Counted from the first letter of the stretch, positions 1 to 8,946 are shown. The stretch: DNA of 64,000 nucleotides from CALAMC01 sp964459465 (GCA_964459465.1 CAYWLR010000018.1:6463-70462); one strand, 5' to 3'. A program made the numbers and translations. Notes: generated from the letters alone by a model not told the origin.

Positions 1-2
1 TC

Positions 3-170
3 AACCGTGATGATGACAACGTGGTCGGTTTATCGGCCGGGGCGTCGACGCCCGATTTTCTGATTGAAGGAGTCATTGCACGACTTCAGGATATTGTGCG
101 ATGCGAGGTCGAGGTCGTCCTGCCGCCGCGGCAGAACCACTCCAACCGTTTGGCACTGGACGGAAATTAG
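3..170 (+). CDS. ispH: 4-hydroxy-3-methylbut-2-enyl diphosphate reductase, C-terminal fragment
   Basis: Only the last 55 residues are inside the window; the gene enters from the left and ends with TAG at 168-170. The visible text contains VGLSAGASTPDFLI, which matches the conserved C-terminal segment of IspH (LytB) around the substrate-binding Ser/Ala-Gly-Ala-Ser loop. IspH is the 4Fe-4S enzyme that makes IPP and DMAPP in the last step of the MEP isoprenoid pathway. The family assignment rests on this one short motif, and the cluster cysteines cannot be checked here. The tail after the motif (about 30 residues) is slightly longer than in many IspH proteins. Confidence 0.72.
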   Translation, partial: NRDDDNVVGLSAGASTPDFLIEGVIARLQDIVRCEVEVVLPPRQNHSNRLALDGN

Positions 171-617
171 GGTCGTATGGTACCGGGCGATGAAACGTTT
201 ATTTACGCCGGAACATTTGATTTTTTCACTTGCATCAGAATCGGAAAAATATATATTATTTATTCGGGAGAATCGGGGCCCGGGCATGGTACGTATTTGC
301 CCATGTCGGCATCGATAATCCGTTCGGAGATGTTCTTCGGGTGCTTGAGAATAATCGGGATAGTTGTTTTTCAGGCATTTGACGGGCATTTGGTTTTAAA
401 TGACAGATATTGTCACATGAGTGGCGGCGCGGGTGATGGTGGGGATCGTCGGGTCGTCCCGCGCGGGATAATAAAAAGACACGTGATCCATCTGCGTACT
501 TTGATAATCGAGGACGCCTGAAACTATAAACGGCCGACCGATTCTGTCATGACGGCGGCGGTCCCGATTCGGGTCACGAAAACAGAGCACGGATCTTGCA
601 GTATCTTTGGAGGCACA
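171..617. other. intergenic region, no supported gene
   Basis: This 447-bp stretch separates ispH from the ArsC-like gene. Open frames exist on both strands, but none has a recognisable family, a good ribosome-binding site or a consistent composition. The minus-strand frames also run antisense into the ispH end. A GGAGG at 609-613 belongs to the next gene. I see no convincing terminator or repeat. Confidence 0.5.
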
Positions 618-1055
618 ATGCTCAAGAGAGTCGATCTTTACGTTTATCCGGATGAGCCGGAATGTGAGAATATTACCGGTTTCCTGCAGGAGCAGGAGGT
701 GGAGTTATTTGTCCGTAATGTCCGTGAACGGCCCCTCAATGTCGATGAGATCACAGGGCTGTTCCGGCATTTTAACACGAGGCATTTTCTCAACGAAAAC
801 GCCGCCTCGTTTGCGAAACACAACCTGGACCGGGAGCTGCCGTCGCGCCGGGAGCTATATGAATTAATGGCGCGGGACAATGACCTGATCAGAAGGCCGG
901 TAGTTGTATCCGGTCGGTTGATGGTCATTGGCGGCAATATCGTGAAAATTCGGGAAATGCTTCAGATTCGCAACGAGCAGGAAGAACCGGAAAACAACAC
1001 TTCCGGAAAACGCGTTTTCAGTAACGGACGGAGCGGCAAAAACGGCGACAGCTAA
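618..1055 (+). CDS. ArsC/Spx-like thioredoxin-fold protein
   Basis: A 145-residue protein of the arsenate reductase (ArsC)/Spx superfamily. The evidence is the overall plan: a YPDEPEC segment after the first strand places a single cysteine near residue 16, then LNVDEITGLFRHFNTRHFLNE, and finally IRRPVVVSGRLMVIGGN, the typical RRP-V-V-G-IG end of ArsC proteins. The frame is open further upstream, but I chose ATG 618 because GGAGG lies at 609-613 and homology begins there. The classical CX5R active site of arsenate reductase is not visible, so an arsenate-reducing function should not be assumed. A regulatory or redox role is equally possible. The C-terminal 25 residues are polar and look disordered. 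It stands alone between ispH and the ETF-QO gene. Confidence 0.6.
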   Translation: MLKRVDLYVYPDEPECENITGFLQEQEVELFVRNVRERPLNVDEITGLFRHFNTRHFLNENAASFAKHNLDRELPSRRELYELMARDNDLIRRPVVVSGRLMVIGGNIVKIREMLQIRNEQEEPENNTSGKRVFSNGRSGKNGDS

Positions 1056-1132
1056 AATCATTGCCTTTTACCCCGGCTCTTGAGTATATTCAATTCATGT
1101 GCAATGTGATAATTTCAGGATCGAGGTAAGCA

Positions 1133-2809
1133 ATGGACATTGAAAGAGAGATACTCGAAGTCGATATCCTTGTCGTCGGCGCCGGACCGGCCGGGTTGTC
1201 GTGCGCTTATCATCTGGCCGAATTGATAAAAAAATCCGACGGCCGGGTCGCCATGCCGGAAATAGTCGTGCTTGAAAAAGGCAGTTATCCCGGAGCGCAC
1301 TCCTTTTCCGGAGCCGTTTTTGACCCGTCCATAATAAAAATACTGATGCCCGATTTTCTCGAAAGGGGATTCCCGTTCGAGAAAAAGGCGGGTCGGGACC
1401 GGCTGTACTACCTGACTGAAAATTCCAAAATTAAATTCCCGTTTTTGCCCAAGCCGTTTCATAACGACGGCAATTACATCGTTTCTCTGAATAAGGTTGT
1501 CGGCTGGCTGGCCGAGCAGGTCGAGGCGGCCGGGGTCAACATATTCCCCGCTACCGGGGGCTTTGAGCTTCTGGTCGAAAACGGGACCGTCACCGGCGTG
1601 CGCACGGTTGACCTCGGACTCAACAAAGAGGGTGAACCGCGCGAGAATTTCGAACCCGGGTCGATACTCAAAGCCAAAGTAACTATTCTGGCGGAAGGGG
1701 TGCATGGGTCGTTAGCCAAGCAGGCGTTTTCGAAATTGCATCTGAATGATGAAAGAATGCCCCAGCAGTATTTAACCGGTGTCAAGGAAATCTGGGAAAT
1801 TCCCGAAGGGCGTCTTGGCGACGGAGAAATCATTCATACATTCGGCTGGCCGCTTCCCAATTATGAATACGGCGGCGGCTTTGTATATGACATGGGCGGT
1901 CATATGGCCGCAGTCGGATTCGCGGTCGGGCTGAACAGTCCCAATCCGACGAACGACCCGCATTACCGGTTTCAGCAGTTTAAGACTCATCCTCTGGTGC
2001 GGAAAATTTTCGAGGGCGGCAAGATGCTTCATTACGGGGCGAAAACCATCCCAGAAGGCGGCTATTACGCCATGCCGAAATTGTATCATGACGGTTTATT
2101 GCTGGTCGGAGATTCGGCCGGATTTCTCAATGCCCGGAGGTTGAAAGGCATTCACCTGGCCATGGAATCGGGCATGATGGCCGCCGAGACGATTTTCGAG
2201 GCCCTTCAGAAAGATGATTTCGGGCCGGACGTTTTATCGGAGATGCAGACGCGTTTCGATAATTCGCAGGCCAAAGAAGAGTTATATGCCGTTCGCAATT
2301 ATCATTCGGGTTTCGACGATGGTTTACCGGCAGGAATGATTTCGGCCGGTTTTCAGATGATTTCCGGTGGATATGGCCTGGCCGACCGGAGGCGGACACA
2401 TCCCGATCACGAACATGTGATGCCGTACAATGAATTTTTATCGGTCAGAAACCATAACGCCATCAAGCGTGATTTGAAGTTCGACAATGAATACCTGTTC
2501 GACAAACTGACCGACGTCTATCACAGCGGCACCAAGCATGAGGAAGAACAGCCGTCGCATCTGGTTATTTCCGATATCGATATATGTAATACGCGGTGCA
2601 CCGAGGAGTATGGCAATCCCTGCCAATATTTTTGTCCGGCCCAGGTTTACGAGATGGTTGACGATGAATCCCGGCCCGGCAAGAAGAAACTCCAGCTGAC
2701 GCCGTCCAATTGTGTTCATTGTAAAACCTGTGATATCGCCGACCCATACCAGGTAATAACCTGGGTGGTTCCGGAAGGCGGCGGCGGGCCGAATTACACC
2801 AATTGTTGA
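1133..2809 (+). CDS. electron transfer flavoprotein-quinone oxidoreductase (FixC-FixX type)
   Basis: A 558-residue flavo-iron-sulfur protein that passes electrons from electron transfer flavoprotein to the membrane quinone pool. The N-terminus carries the FAD dinucleotide-binding motif GAGPAGLS (about residues 16-23), and the substrate-side text GAHSFSGAVFDP is typical of ETF-QO. The C-terminal 80 residues form a FixX-like 4Fe-4S ferredoxin domain with CPAQVYE and CVHCKTCDIADP, and the protein ends in GGGGPNYTNC. The length matches full-length ETF-QO, so FixC and FixX are fused as in mitochondria and many aerobes. The start ATG 1133 has GAGGTAAG a few bases upstream. No etfA, etfB or acyl-CoA dehydrogenase gene is near, so the ETF partner is encoded elsewhere. 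A strong terminator follows directly. Confidence 0.93.
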   Translation: MDIEREILEVDILVVGAGPAGLSCAYHLAELIKKSDGRVAMPEIVVLEKGSYPGAHSFSGAVFDPSIIKILMPDFLERGFPFEKKAGRDRLYYLTENSKIKFPFLPKPFHNDGNYIVSLNKVVGWLAEQVEAAGVNIFPATGGFELLVENGTVTGVRTVDLGLNKEGEPRENFEPGSILKAKVTILAEGVHGSLAKQAFSKLHLNDERMPQQYLTGVKEIWEIPEGRLGDGEIIHTFGWPLPNYEYGGGFVYDMGGHMAAVGFAVGLNSPNPTNDPHYRFQQFKTHPLVRKIFEGGKMLHYGAKTIPEGGYYAMPKLYHDGLLLVGDSAGFLNARRLKGIHLAMESGMMAAETIFEALQKDDFGPDVLSEMQTRFDNSQAKEELYAVRNYHSGFDDGLPAGMISAGFQMISGGYGLADRRRTHPDHEHVMPYNEFLSVRNHNAIKRDLKFDNEYLFDKLTDVYHSGTKHEEEQPSHLVISDIDICNTRCTEEYGNPCQYFCPAQVYEMVDDESRPGKKKLQLTPSNCVHCKTCDIADPYQVITWVVPEGGGGPNYTNC

Positions 2810-2826
2810 GGTTTAACAGATTTGTT

Positions 2827-2854
2827 AAAAGGGCCGCCACGGGCGGCCTTTTTT
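2827..2854 (+). terminator. Rho-independent terminator after ETF-QO
   Basis: The arms GGCCGCC (2832-2838) and GGCGGCC (2842-2848) form a 7-bp GC stem with a 3-nt loop, preceded by AAAA and followed by six T (2849-2854). It lies 18 nt after the ETF-QO stop. Confidence 0.9.
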
Positions 2855-3023
2855 GTGAGTGTTTGCTCCAACATCGGTTCAAGAACAGTGAATTGAATAA
2901 TCGCCAAATTTGCGTTTTATCGCGTATTTTTGATTTTTTCCCAACTCTTTGGCAATAATCGAGTATTATTAAATAGGATTTTAAGATTATTTGGGGCCTT
3001 AAAGACAGAGGGAAGTATTATCC

Positions 3024-3824
3024 ATGCTTATTCGCGTCGTCGCCGTACAGATGGAGCTGGGACGCCAGTTAACTCTTGAGGATAAACTGCATATTTTCAA
3101 GCAGAGGCCGGAATTCGTCTGTCTCCCGGAGTATTTTATGGTTGGCAGTGCGCTGCCCGATTTTTCCCGTTCGGCCCTTCAGATAAAGGAAAATCTCGAT
3201 TATATTCAACGCCTGTCTATGGAATTGGATACCTGTGTGATCGGGGGTTCGGTGGTCGAGTCGGACGGCGATTGCCTGTATAACAGCTCGTATATATTCA
3301 ACCGGGGTCATAAACTCGGCAAGTATCGGAAATTAAATCCGGTCAGCGGAGAAATCGCCAAAGGCATTTTGCCCGGAGATAAAATTTTCGTCAGCGAAGT
3401 GGACGGGATCGGGGTTGGGCTGTTGATTTGCGCCGACGCCCTCAATTCCGGATTGTTTGAACTGATGGCCATAGAACAGGTCGATATTATATTCATACCG
3501 ACCACGTCGCCGTTGAAACCGGCCGAATCGAAATCGGAGAAGCAGAAGCGCGACCGGGATATTTATGTCAGGGGAGCGGAGTTGGCCGGGGCATTTGTTG
3601 TTAAAACTTGTGCCGTCGGGCACCTGTTTGAGAGGCCATTGCAGGGTCGGTCTCTGATTGCGTCGCCCTGGGGAATCGAGGCCCGCGTGCCGTTCCATGA
3701 CGAACTGGACAAGACGATTATTTCGGCTGTTCTGGATATCGGGGGCCTTCGCGAGTTTCGTCAGAAGAAAGCTCTTCAGGCAAACAGGTCATTAAGTTCC
3801 ATGTATGACGATTTGGTCAATTAA
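3024..3824 (+). CDS. carbon-nitrogen hydrolase (nitrilase superfamily)
   Basis: A 266-residue amidase/nitrilase-fold protein. The Glu-Lys-Cys catalytic triad is visible: Glu36 in LPEYF, Lys102 in YRKLNP and Cys135 in LLICADALN. The family hydrolyses or condenses amide and nitrile C-N bonds in the cytoplasm, but the substrate cannot be deduced. The motif around the cysteine (ICAD rather than the common CYD or CWE) does not fit omega-amidase, NAD synthetase or aliphatic nitrilase clearly. ATG 3024 was chosen because the first strand IRVVAVQMELG begins there; a weak GAGGGAAG lies about 12 nt upstream. The gene is monocistronic: a terminator precedes it, and it converges with the PpiD-like gene across a shared hairpin. 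Confidence 0.85.
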   Translation: MLIRVVAVQMELGRQLTLEDKLHIFKQRPEFVCLPEYFMVGSALPDFSRSALQIKENLDYIQRLSMELDTCVIGGSVVESDGDCLYNSSYIFNRGHKLGKYRKLNPVSGEIAKGILPGDKIFVSEVDGIGVGLLICADALNSGLFELMAIEQVDIIFIPTTSPLKPAESKSEKQKRDRDIYVRGAELAGAFVVKTCAVGHLFERPLQGRSLIASPWGIEARVPFHDELDKTIISAVLDIGGLREFRQKKALQANRSLSSMYDDLVN

Positions 3825-3850
3825 AAAAGGCGCCGCAGATCGGCGCCCTT
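3823..3850 (-). terminator. terminator shared by convergent genes
   Basis: The arms GGCGCCG (3829-3835) and CGGCGCC (3841-3847) enclose a 5-nt loop. On the minus strand the stem is followed by six T (complement of 3823-3828), so it is a good terminator for the PpiD-like gene. In the plus direction it has only a short T tract and would act weakly on the hydrolase mRNA. Confidence 0.85.
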
Positions 3851-3873
3851 AAATTCAATATTAAAAGACTTGT

Positions 3874-5706
3874 CTAATAATTTCCGCTGCCGCTGTAAAA
3901 ATCCTCCACCCAGTTTTCCACTTTGGCACTTTTAAACAGGTTGTTGTACCACTTGCTATAGAAATCCTGCTGTTTTTTCGTCAGTACTTCCTGGTAGAGA
4001 GAATCCTGGGTGCGGTTGAATTCTTCCACGTCGGGAGATATGCGTTGCACCAGCTTAAGAATCGCAACGCCATTGCGATACTCAATCGGTTCTGAAACCT
4101 GATCGACTTGTTCCAGCGCAAAGGCCGCGGCCAGAACTGACGGCTCCTTGCCGATATTGGGAATTACGGATGTCCGCGTAATTTTATCTTTGACGGCGTA
4201 CGGGAATCCGTACTTGCGGCTGACCTCGGGCATGGATTTACCACTGACGAGTTCCCGGCGGATAACGGCGGCCGTATCCAGGGCGGTTTTTTGGACCCAC
4301 TTGGTCTGAACGCCGCGTTTGACGCTGGAGAGCACTTCGGTGAAGGGACGGTGACCGGCTTCGATATGTTCGGCGACGCGGTAAACATAGAAGCCGTTAT
4401 CGGCCTCGATAACGTTGGAGATGTGATCGATTTTCGCGTTGGCGATGCTTTTATGCATCTTCTCGTCTTTAAGATTGATTATGGGGATATAATCATCTAC
4501 GGTAAAGGCCCGGGTTGTATCCACTTTATAATTGAACTGCTCTGCCGCCTTTTCAAAACCTACGGTTTTGGCGGCTTCGGCGAATTCTTCGGCGGCTTCC
4601 TTGCGGGCAACCATAGTTTCGGTCGACGTTTCAACTTTCATCAGAATATGCGCGGCGTGGCGTTCCTCTTCCATTTTGTTGGTAGTCGGGTTCCTTTTGC
4701 CCCGGACGTCCAGGAGCTTAATAATATGATAACCGAACATGGTCTTGACGGGACGACTGATCTGCCCGGGTTGCATGGCGAAGACGGCGCTGTCGAAAGG
4801 GGCCACCATGCGACCGCGTTCGAACCACCCCAGGTCGCCGCCGTTCTCGGCCGAGTTATCCTCGGATAAAGTGCGGGCGTATTCCTCGAAATCGGCCCCG
4901 GCGATTAAAGAGTCATAAATGTCGGTCATCTGGTAGAGGACGCGATTCCAATCGTCGCTGGACGGTTCCAGCTTGAAAGAAACGACATTCAAAACGCTGC
5001 GTTCTTTGATGGTATAATCCTCGATATGGTCTTCATAGTATGTTTTCAATTCATTTTCATCTGGTTCCGGGGCTTTCGGACGCAAATCTTTATCGGAAAT
5101 ATAAATATACCCGATTTCCAATTCTTCCCTGGAATCCATGAAGGCCTGCATGATTTCAGCCGGTGTCACACGTACGGCGCTGACCACTTCCTGCTGAAGT
5201 TTGAAGCGCTCTATATTGGGTAAAACATATTGTTCTATCGAGGCCCAGAAGGGAGCGGCGTTGGGATCGACCATGGCCGAGACATATTTTTGATAATCGA
5301 ACTTGCCGTCGGTCATGAACTGCGGGGCCTGCTGAATTTCCTGCGGCGGATACAATCTCAAGTAATTGAACATTTCTTCGTCGGTGACGGCTATTTTGTA
5401 TTTATCAATTTCCTGACGAAGCAGGTAATCGGCGATTAACTGTTGCCAGGCCTGATTGCGCAATTCGCGAACTTTGCTGACGGTCAGGTCGATGTCGCTT
5501 TTTTCCTGCTCCTGACGAATCAGGGAGTTGTAATAACGGTCGAAAACCTGCCAGGAGATTTCCTCGCCGTTGATTTTGCCGACCGTATTTTTCACGTTCC
5601 TGGAGCTGGATATGTCGGCGCCCCACTGCAGAATAATCATACCGGTAAAGAATACCAGAACAATAATGATGATTGGGAAAATCAGCCGTCTTAGTAGTTG
5701 AAACAT
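3874..5706 (-). CDS. PpiD/SurA-like membrane-anchored peptidyl-prolyl isomerase
   Basis: A 610-residue periplasmic folding factor. Residues 7-28 form one N-terminal membrane anchor, with the body facing the periplasm as in PpiD. A SurA_N-like helical region follows (about 40-210), beginning NTVGKINGEEISWQVFDRYY. A parvulin rotamase domain (about 225-355) then contains GGDLGWFERGRMV and PVKTMFGYHIIKL. The remaining C-terminal half is a second chaperone-like region with recognisable HAAHILMKVE text, so a second degenerate parvulin domain is likely. The length matches PpiD (about 620). A GAGGAG ribosome-binding site precedes the ATG. It is transcribed divergently from the M23 peptidase gene. It should assist folding of outer-membrane and secreted proteins, of which this window encodes several. 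Confidence 0.88.
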   Translation of the reverse strand: MFQLLRRLIFPIIIIVLVFFTGMIILQWGADISSSRNVKNTVGKINGEEISWQVFDRYYNSLIRQEQEKSDIDLTVSKVRELRNQAWQQLIADYLLRQEIDKYKIAVTDEEMFNYLRLYPPQEIQQAPQFMTDGKFDYQKYVSAMVDPNAAPFWASIEQYVLPNIERFKLQQEVVSAVRVTPAEIMQAFMDSREELEIGYIYISDKDLRPKAPEPDENELKTYYEDHIEDYTIKERSVLNVVSFKLEPSSDDWNRVLYQMTDIYDSLIAGADFEEYARTLSEDNSAENGGDLGWFERGRMVAPFDSAVFAMQPGQISRPVKTMFGYHIIKLLDVRGKRNPTTNKMEEERHAAHILMKVETSTETMVARKEAAEEFAEAAKTVGFEKAAEQFNYKVDTTRAFTVDDYIPIINLKDEKMHKSIANAKIDHISNVIEADNGFYVYRVAEHIEAGHRPFTEVLSSVKRGVQTKWVQKTALDTAAVIRRELVSGKSMPEVSRKYGFPYAVKDKITRTSVIPNIGKEPSVLAAAFALEQVDQVSEPIEYRNGVAILKLVQRISPDVEEFNRTQDSLYQEVLTKKQQDFYSKWYNNLFKSAKVENWVEDFYSGSGNY

Positions 5707-5748
5707 CAGGTTCTCTCCTCAATAGTCGTTGCTCAAATTTAACCCGAC

Positions 5749-5776
5749 AATATAAGCGATTTATGCAAATGCGCAA
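5749..5776 (-). promoter_or_regulatory. candidate promoter for the PpiD-like gene
   Basis: Read on the minus strand: TTGCGC (5771-5776), a 16-nt spacer, then TATATT (5749-5754). It lies about 42 nt before the start codon, which leaves room for the GAGGAG ribosome-binding site. This is a motif match only. Confidence 0.45.
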
Positions 5777-5815
5777 GTCGGATATTGCCCGGTTTTGTCA
5801 TAAAACTTTTTGACT

Positions 5816-5845
5816 TTGAACCGGTAGGCCGATAACTTGTTTAAT
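5816..5845 (+). promoter_or_regulatory. promoter abutting the M23 peptidase start (leaderless)
   Basis: TTGAAC (5816-5821), an 18-nt spacer and TTTAAT (5840-5845), then only 5 nt before ATG 5851. Transcription would begin at or within a base or two of the start codon, so no ribosome-binding site is possible. An alternative reading, TTGACT with a 17-nt spacer and TAACTT, would leave a leader of only a few bases. The same layout recurs elsewhere in the window. Confidence 0.5.
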
Positions 5846-5850
5846 CGGTT

Positions 5851-8118
5851 ATGAAGATAGTATCGGATTATATTCGGGCCATCTTGATGGCTGTAATTTT
5901 ATGTGTCGCAACGGCCCTCGGCGCAGACACGCAATGGCCGGTTAAGGGCAATATCGATTTATCCTCCGGATTCTGCGAATTCCGCCCGGCCCACTTCCAT
6001 GGCGGTATCGATATTCGCACCGGTGGTAAGGAAGGGCGGGAAATTTTTGCCCCGGCCGACGGTTATGTCTGGCGGATAAGGTATTCATATACCGGCTACG
6101 GTAAAGGGCTGTATCTCAAGGATGGCGGGGGACGAATTTATGTATTCGGGCACCTGTCGCGTCTGTCCGACCGGCTGGAGAAGATTGTTAGGGCGGAGCA
6201 ATATGGCCGCAAAAGGTATTCATTCGATATCACCCTCGAACCGGATTCACTGCCGGTTAAGGCGGGCGAATTGATAGCCTATTCGGGGCAGTCCGGAAAT
6301 GGGGCGCCGCATATTCATTTTGAAGTACGCAACCGGGACAATCAACCGCTCAATCCTCTCCGGCAGGGATTTGGGGTGGTCGATAATACCGCCCCGGAAA
6401 TAAGTCAGGTGGCTTTCATTCAAACCGATGAGAGTTCACTTTTCGATACCGGGGAAAGACGACGGTTTTATGAAACCCGCTATAAACGTTCCGAGAATCT
6501 TTATTATCTGGATTCGGTGCCGTTGATTCAAGGTCCGCTGGCGCTGGCGGTGCGCGCTTACGACCGTATCCGTGAGAATGGCCCGCGTTTGAGTATATAT
6601 GGTATCAAGCTTTATATCGACGATTATCTATATTATGAAGCCGTGTTCGATTCATATGATTACGGTCAGACCGGGATGGTCGACCTGGTTTTCGATTATG
6701 CCTCGCAGATGCAGGACCAGTCGCACTGGCACCGCCTGTACAATCCGCCGGGCATGGTCTATCCGGGGAGTCGCTCGGTGTATGAAAACGGCGGGATATT
6801 TTCGGGGAAAACCAATTACAGCTATGGACTTCATAGCGGCCGGGTCGAGGCGTATGACGCCGCCGGCAATAAATCAGAATTCCAGTTCAAATTCGTCCTG
6901 GCTCCGCCCGGACGATTTTTTGAAGTCGGCTGGCGGGGCGATTCACTATTGCATGTTCAGGCCTCATCCGATGTTCGCTATATAGATTTGGAACAACTCT
7001 CCGTTTATGGTATCGGCAATTCCGGTGAGTGGCATATTATCGACAATAGCGGTATCCAGAAAGTCGGCGAACTTGGTTGCCGAATTCCACTGCCTCATGT
7101 GCGCCAGAATATACACATGCTTAAAATCACGGCCATCGGCTCTTCGGGGTGGAGTAAAGATGATGTCTATCTGACCTTGACCGAAGATAGTCGTCCCGAA
7201 TTCAATATAGGTTATCGTCTCGACGGGGAAGGAGTAGTGATAGAAGTTTCATCGCGGCGGCGAATCTGCCCCATTCCCGAAATAACGGCGGTTTACGGCG
7301 ATGGGTATAAAAAAAGCCTGCCCGTAATCGTTCTCTCGCCGAGAAAATTCGCCGCTTTTATCCGACCGGGAAATATAAATGCCGATCCGGTCCGTATTGA
7401 GGTATTTTCCGGAGGCAGCGCGATTGCGGTCGCCGGGCGGGACGTGTCCATCAAGGCCGTAGGACACTATCCCGGGAAAACCCTGTCAAGCAGTGATGGT
7501 GTCGCTCGTGTCGAAATTGAAAACGGGGATTTATATTTCCCGGTTTATCTGGAACTGTATCAAGATCCCAAATGGTATGAGCACCGAAAAAAGATGGCCA
7601 CGGCGGCGTATTCGGTGGGGCCGACGACGGTTCCTCTGGCGGCGGAGGTCAAGGTTTCATTTGCGGGCGACTTCGACCCAACCGACCGGCAACTGGTCAT
7701 CTGTCGTTTGAATTCCAGGGAAAAGTGGAAGCCGTTGGAGACAAAACGGGAAGCCGGCCGGCTTGTCAGCAGTTCGGGTTTTCTGGGTATATTTGCCGTC
7801 CTCAAGGATGATGAAGCACCGGTCATTAAAAAAATCTATCCGAGTAATCAGGCGATTATAAGAAACAATTATCCAGAGATACAGTGCACGGTGAGCGATG
7901 ATATTTCGGGTATAGAATCCGACGAACAGGTACTGATGGAACTCGATGGCGAATGGCTTATTCCTGAATATGACCCGGAGACGGAAATTCTCAAGACCAC
8001 GCCGCGACGGAAATTAAATGATGGACGGCATGAGTTGAAAATCACCGTGGCCGACAAAGTCGGCAATATACGTACGATTGTTTCCGAATTTACCGTTAAA
8101 ACGGAAGAGGGGAATTAG
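5851..8118 (+). CDS. secreted M23-family metallopeptidase with long beta-rich C-terminal region
   Basis: A 755-residue exported protein. Residues 1-24 are a signal peptide ending near ALGA. The LytM/M23 zinc peptidase domain spans about 28-172, with the ligands and catalytic residues visible: His50 and Asp54 in HFHGGID, His101 in FGHLS, and His154/His156 in GAPHIHFE. All M23 signature residues are present, so it should be an active endopeptidase cutting peptidoglycan cross-links. The remaining 580 residues are beta-rich, with Ig-like segments such as DDISGIESDEQV and RKLNDGRHELKITVADKVGN near the end. They look like extracellular or periplasmic adhesion or regulatory modules. The gene is followed after 5 bp by the rhomboid gene, probably in one operon. 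Confidence 0.9.
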   Translation: MKIVSDYIRAILMAVILCVATALGADTQWPVKGNIDLSSGFCEFRPAHFHGGIDIRTGGKEGREIFAPADGYVWRIRYSYTGYGKGLYLKDGGGRIYVFGHLSRLSDRLEKIVRAEQYGRKRYSFDITLEPDSLPVKAGELIAYSGQSGNGAPHIHFEVRNRDNQPLNPLRQGFGVVDNTAPEISQVAFIQTDESSLFDTGERRRFYETRYKRSENLYYLDSVPLIQGPLALAVRAYDRIRENGPRLSIYGIKLYIDDYLYYEAVFDSYDYGQTGMVDLVFDYASQMQDQSHWHRLYNPPGMVYPGSRSVYENGGIFSGKTNYSYGLHSGRVEAYDAAGNKSEFQFKFVLAPPGRFFEVGWRGDSLLHVQASSDVRYIDLEQLSVYGIGNSGEWHIIDNSGIQKVGELGCRIPLPHVRQNIHMLKITAIGSSGWSKDDVYLTLTEDSRPEFNIGYRLDGEGVVIEVSSRRRICPIPEITAVYGDGYKKSLPVIVLSPRKFAAFIRPGNINADPVRIEVFSGGSAIAVAGRDVSIKAVGHYPGKTLSSSDGVARVEIENGDLYFPVYLELYQDPKWYEHRKKMATAAYSVGPTTVPLAAEVKVSFAGDFDPTDRQLVICRLNSREKWKPLETKREAGRLVSSSGFLGIFAVLKDDEAPVIKKIYPSNQAIIRNNYPEIQCTVSDDISGIESDEQVLMELDGEWLIPEYDPETEILKTTPRRKLNDGRHELKITVADKVGNIRTIVSEFTVKTEEGN

Positions 8119-8123
8119 GAGTC

Positions 8124-8813
8124 ATGTTTATTCCCCTGAAAGACGAAAATCCCGGCCTTAAACGGCCCTATGTCACCTTTGCACTTATTGTTGTCAATTG
8201 TCTTGTTTATTTAATATCGATCATGCGGACGCCACAGGAATTTCAGATTTTCGTGTACCAGTATGGCCTGATACCGATTGAGCTGATGCACATGAGCGAA
8301 ATCACGCCGCAGTATTCATGGCCGATTATGCTGTCTCCCTTTTCGAGCATGTTTCTGCATGGCGGTTTTATGCACCTGGCGGGAAACATGCTGTACTTAT
8401 GGATATTCGGGAATAATATCGAAGATCACCTCGGCCGCGTGAAATTTATAATATTCTACCTCGTATCGGGGCTGGCGGCCTCGCTTTTATTTGTTGTCTT
8501 CAGCCCGGATTCGCAAATCCCTCTGGTCGGTGCATCGGGAGCGATTGCGGGTGTAATGGGCGCTTATATCGTCCTTTTCCCCCATGCCCGGATCCTGACG
8601 CTATTATTTCTGTTTTATTTCATTCGGATTATACGCGTCCCGGCCATGGTTGCGCTCGGTTTCTGGTTTGTCTATCAATTGTTGATGGCGGCGCTGGCCG
8701 GTGGGGGTGGGGGAGTGGCCTGGCTGGCTCACGTTGGTGGTTTTGCCTTCGGCTTCCTATGGTTCAAGCTGTTCGCGCGCGGGAAAAGCACCCGGCGGAT
8801 ATATCTTGACTGA
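8124..8813 (+). CDS. rhomboid-family intramembrane serine protease
   Basis: A 229-residue membrane protein with about six hydrophobic segments. The hallmarks are HGGFMHLAGNMLYLWIFG (residues 80-97, the H-x-x-x-N region), GASGA with the catalytic Ser138, and AHVGG with the catalytic His203. These give a complete Ser-His dyad, so it should be active. Rhomboids cleave transmembrane segments of other proteins within the membrane. The substrate is unknown. TAGGAG precedes ATG 8124. It probably shares the M23 peptidase mRNA. The last bases of its stop codon overlap the start of a predicted RNA structure. Confidence 0.93.
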   Translation: MFIPLKDENPGLKRPYVTFALIVVNCLVYLISIMRTPQEFQIFVYQYGLIPIELMHMSEITPQYSWPIMLSPFSSMFLHGGFMHLAGNMLYLWIFGNNIEDHLGRVKFIIFYLVSGLAASLLFVVFSPDSQIPLVGASGAIAGVMGAYIVLFPHARILTLLFLFYFIRIIRVPAMVALGFWFVYQLLMAALAGGGGGVAWLAHVGGFAFGFLWFKLFARGKSTRRIYLD

Positions 8814-8946
8814 TATCTCTCAGAAACGTTTGAAGAATTAAAGGCGACGGGAGTGGTGGATCGGGGGTCTTTCCCCCTCGAAATTGATGCCCCAATCCAC
8901 CGACCCGTTTCGAAGCAGAGCACGAAGACTTCGAAGACGAGATATC
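8812..8946 (+). ncRNA. long-rod structured RNA, candidate 6S-like RNA
   Basis: The outer arms GATATCTC (8812-8819) and GAGATATC (8939-8946) pair perfectly. A second helix pairs 8829-8835 with 8929-8935. An internal bubble follows, 11 nt on the 5' side and 20 nt on the 3' side. The apical arm is ACGGG with CCCGT (8847-8851 with 8904-8908) and GGTGGATCGGGG with CCCCAATCCACC (8855-8866 with 8890-8901, one mismatch). A closing stem, a central bubble and an apical rod are the architecture of 6S RNA, which mimics an open promoter and binds RNA polymerase. At 135 nt it is shorter than usual. A TATATC at 8800-8805 is 6 nt before 8812, but no good -35 box is seen. It could instead be a 3'-UTR structure of the rhomboid mRNA. 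Confidence 0.4.

Noticed and set aside
177..521. Plus-strand open frame between ispH and the ArsC-like gene
   Set aside because: No recognisable protein features or initiation signal; probably non-coding.
30..590. Two consecutive minus-strand open frames antisense to ispH and the following gap
   Set aside because: No family resemblance, no ribosome-binding site, and composition like a shadow frame; not reported as genes.
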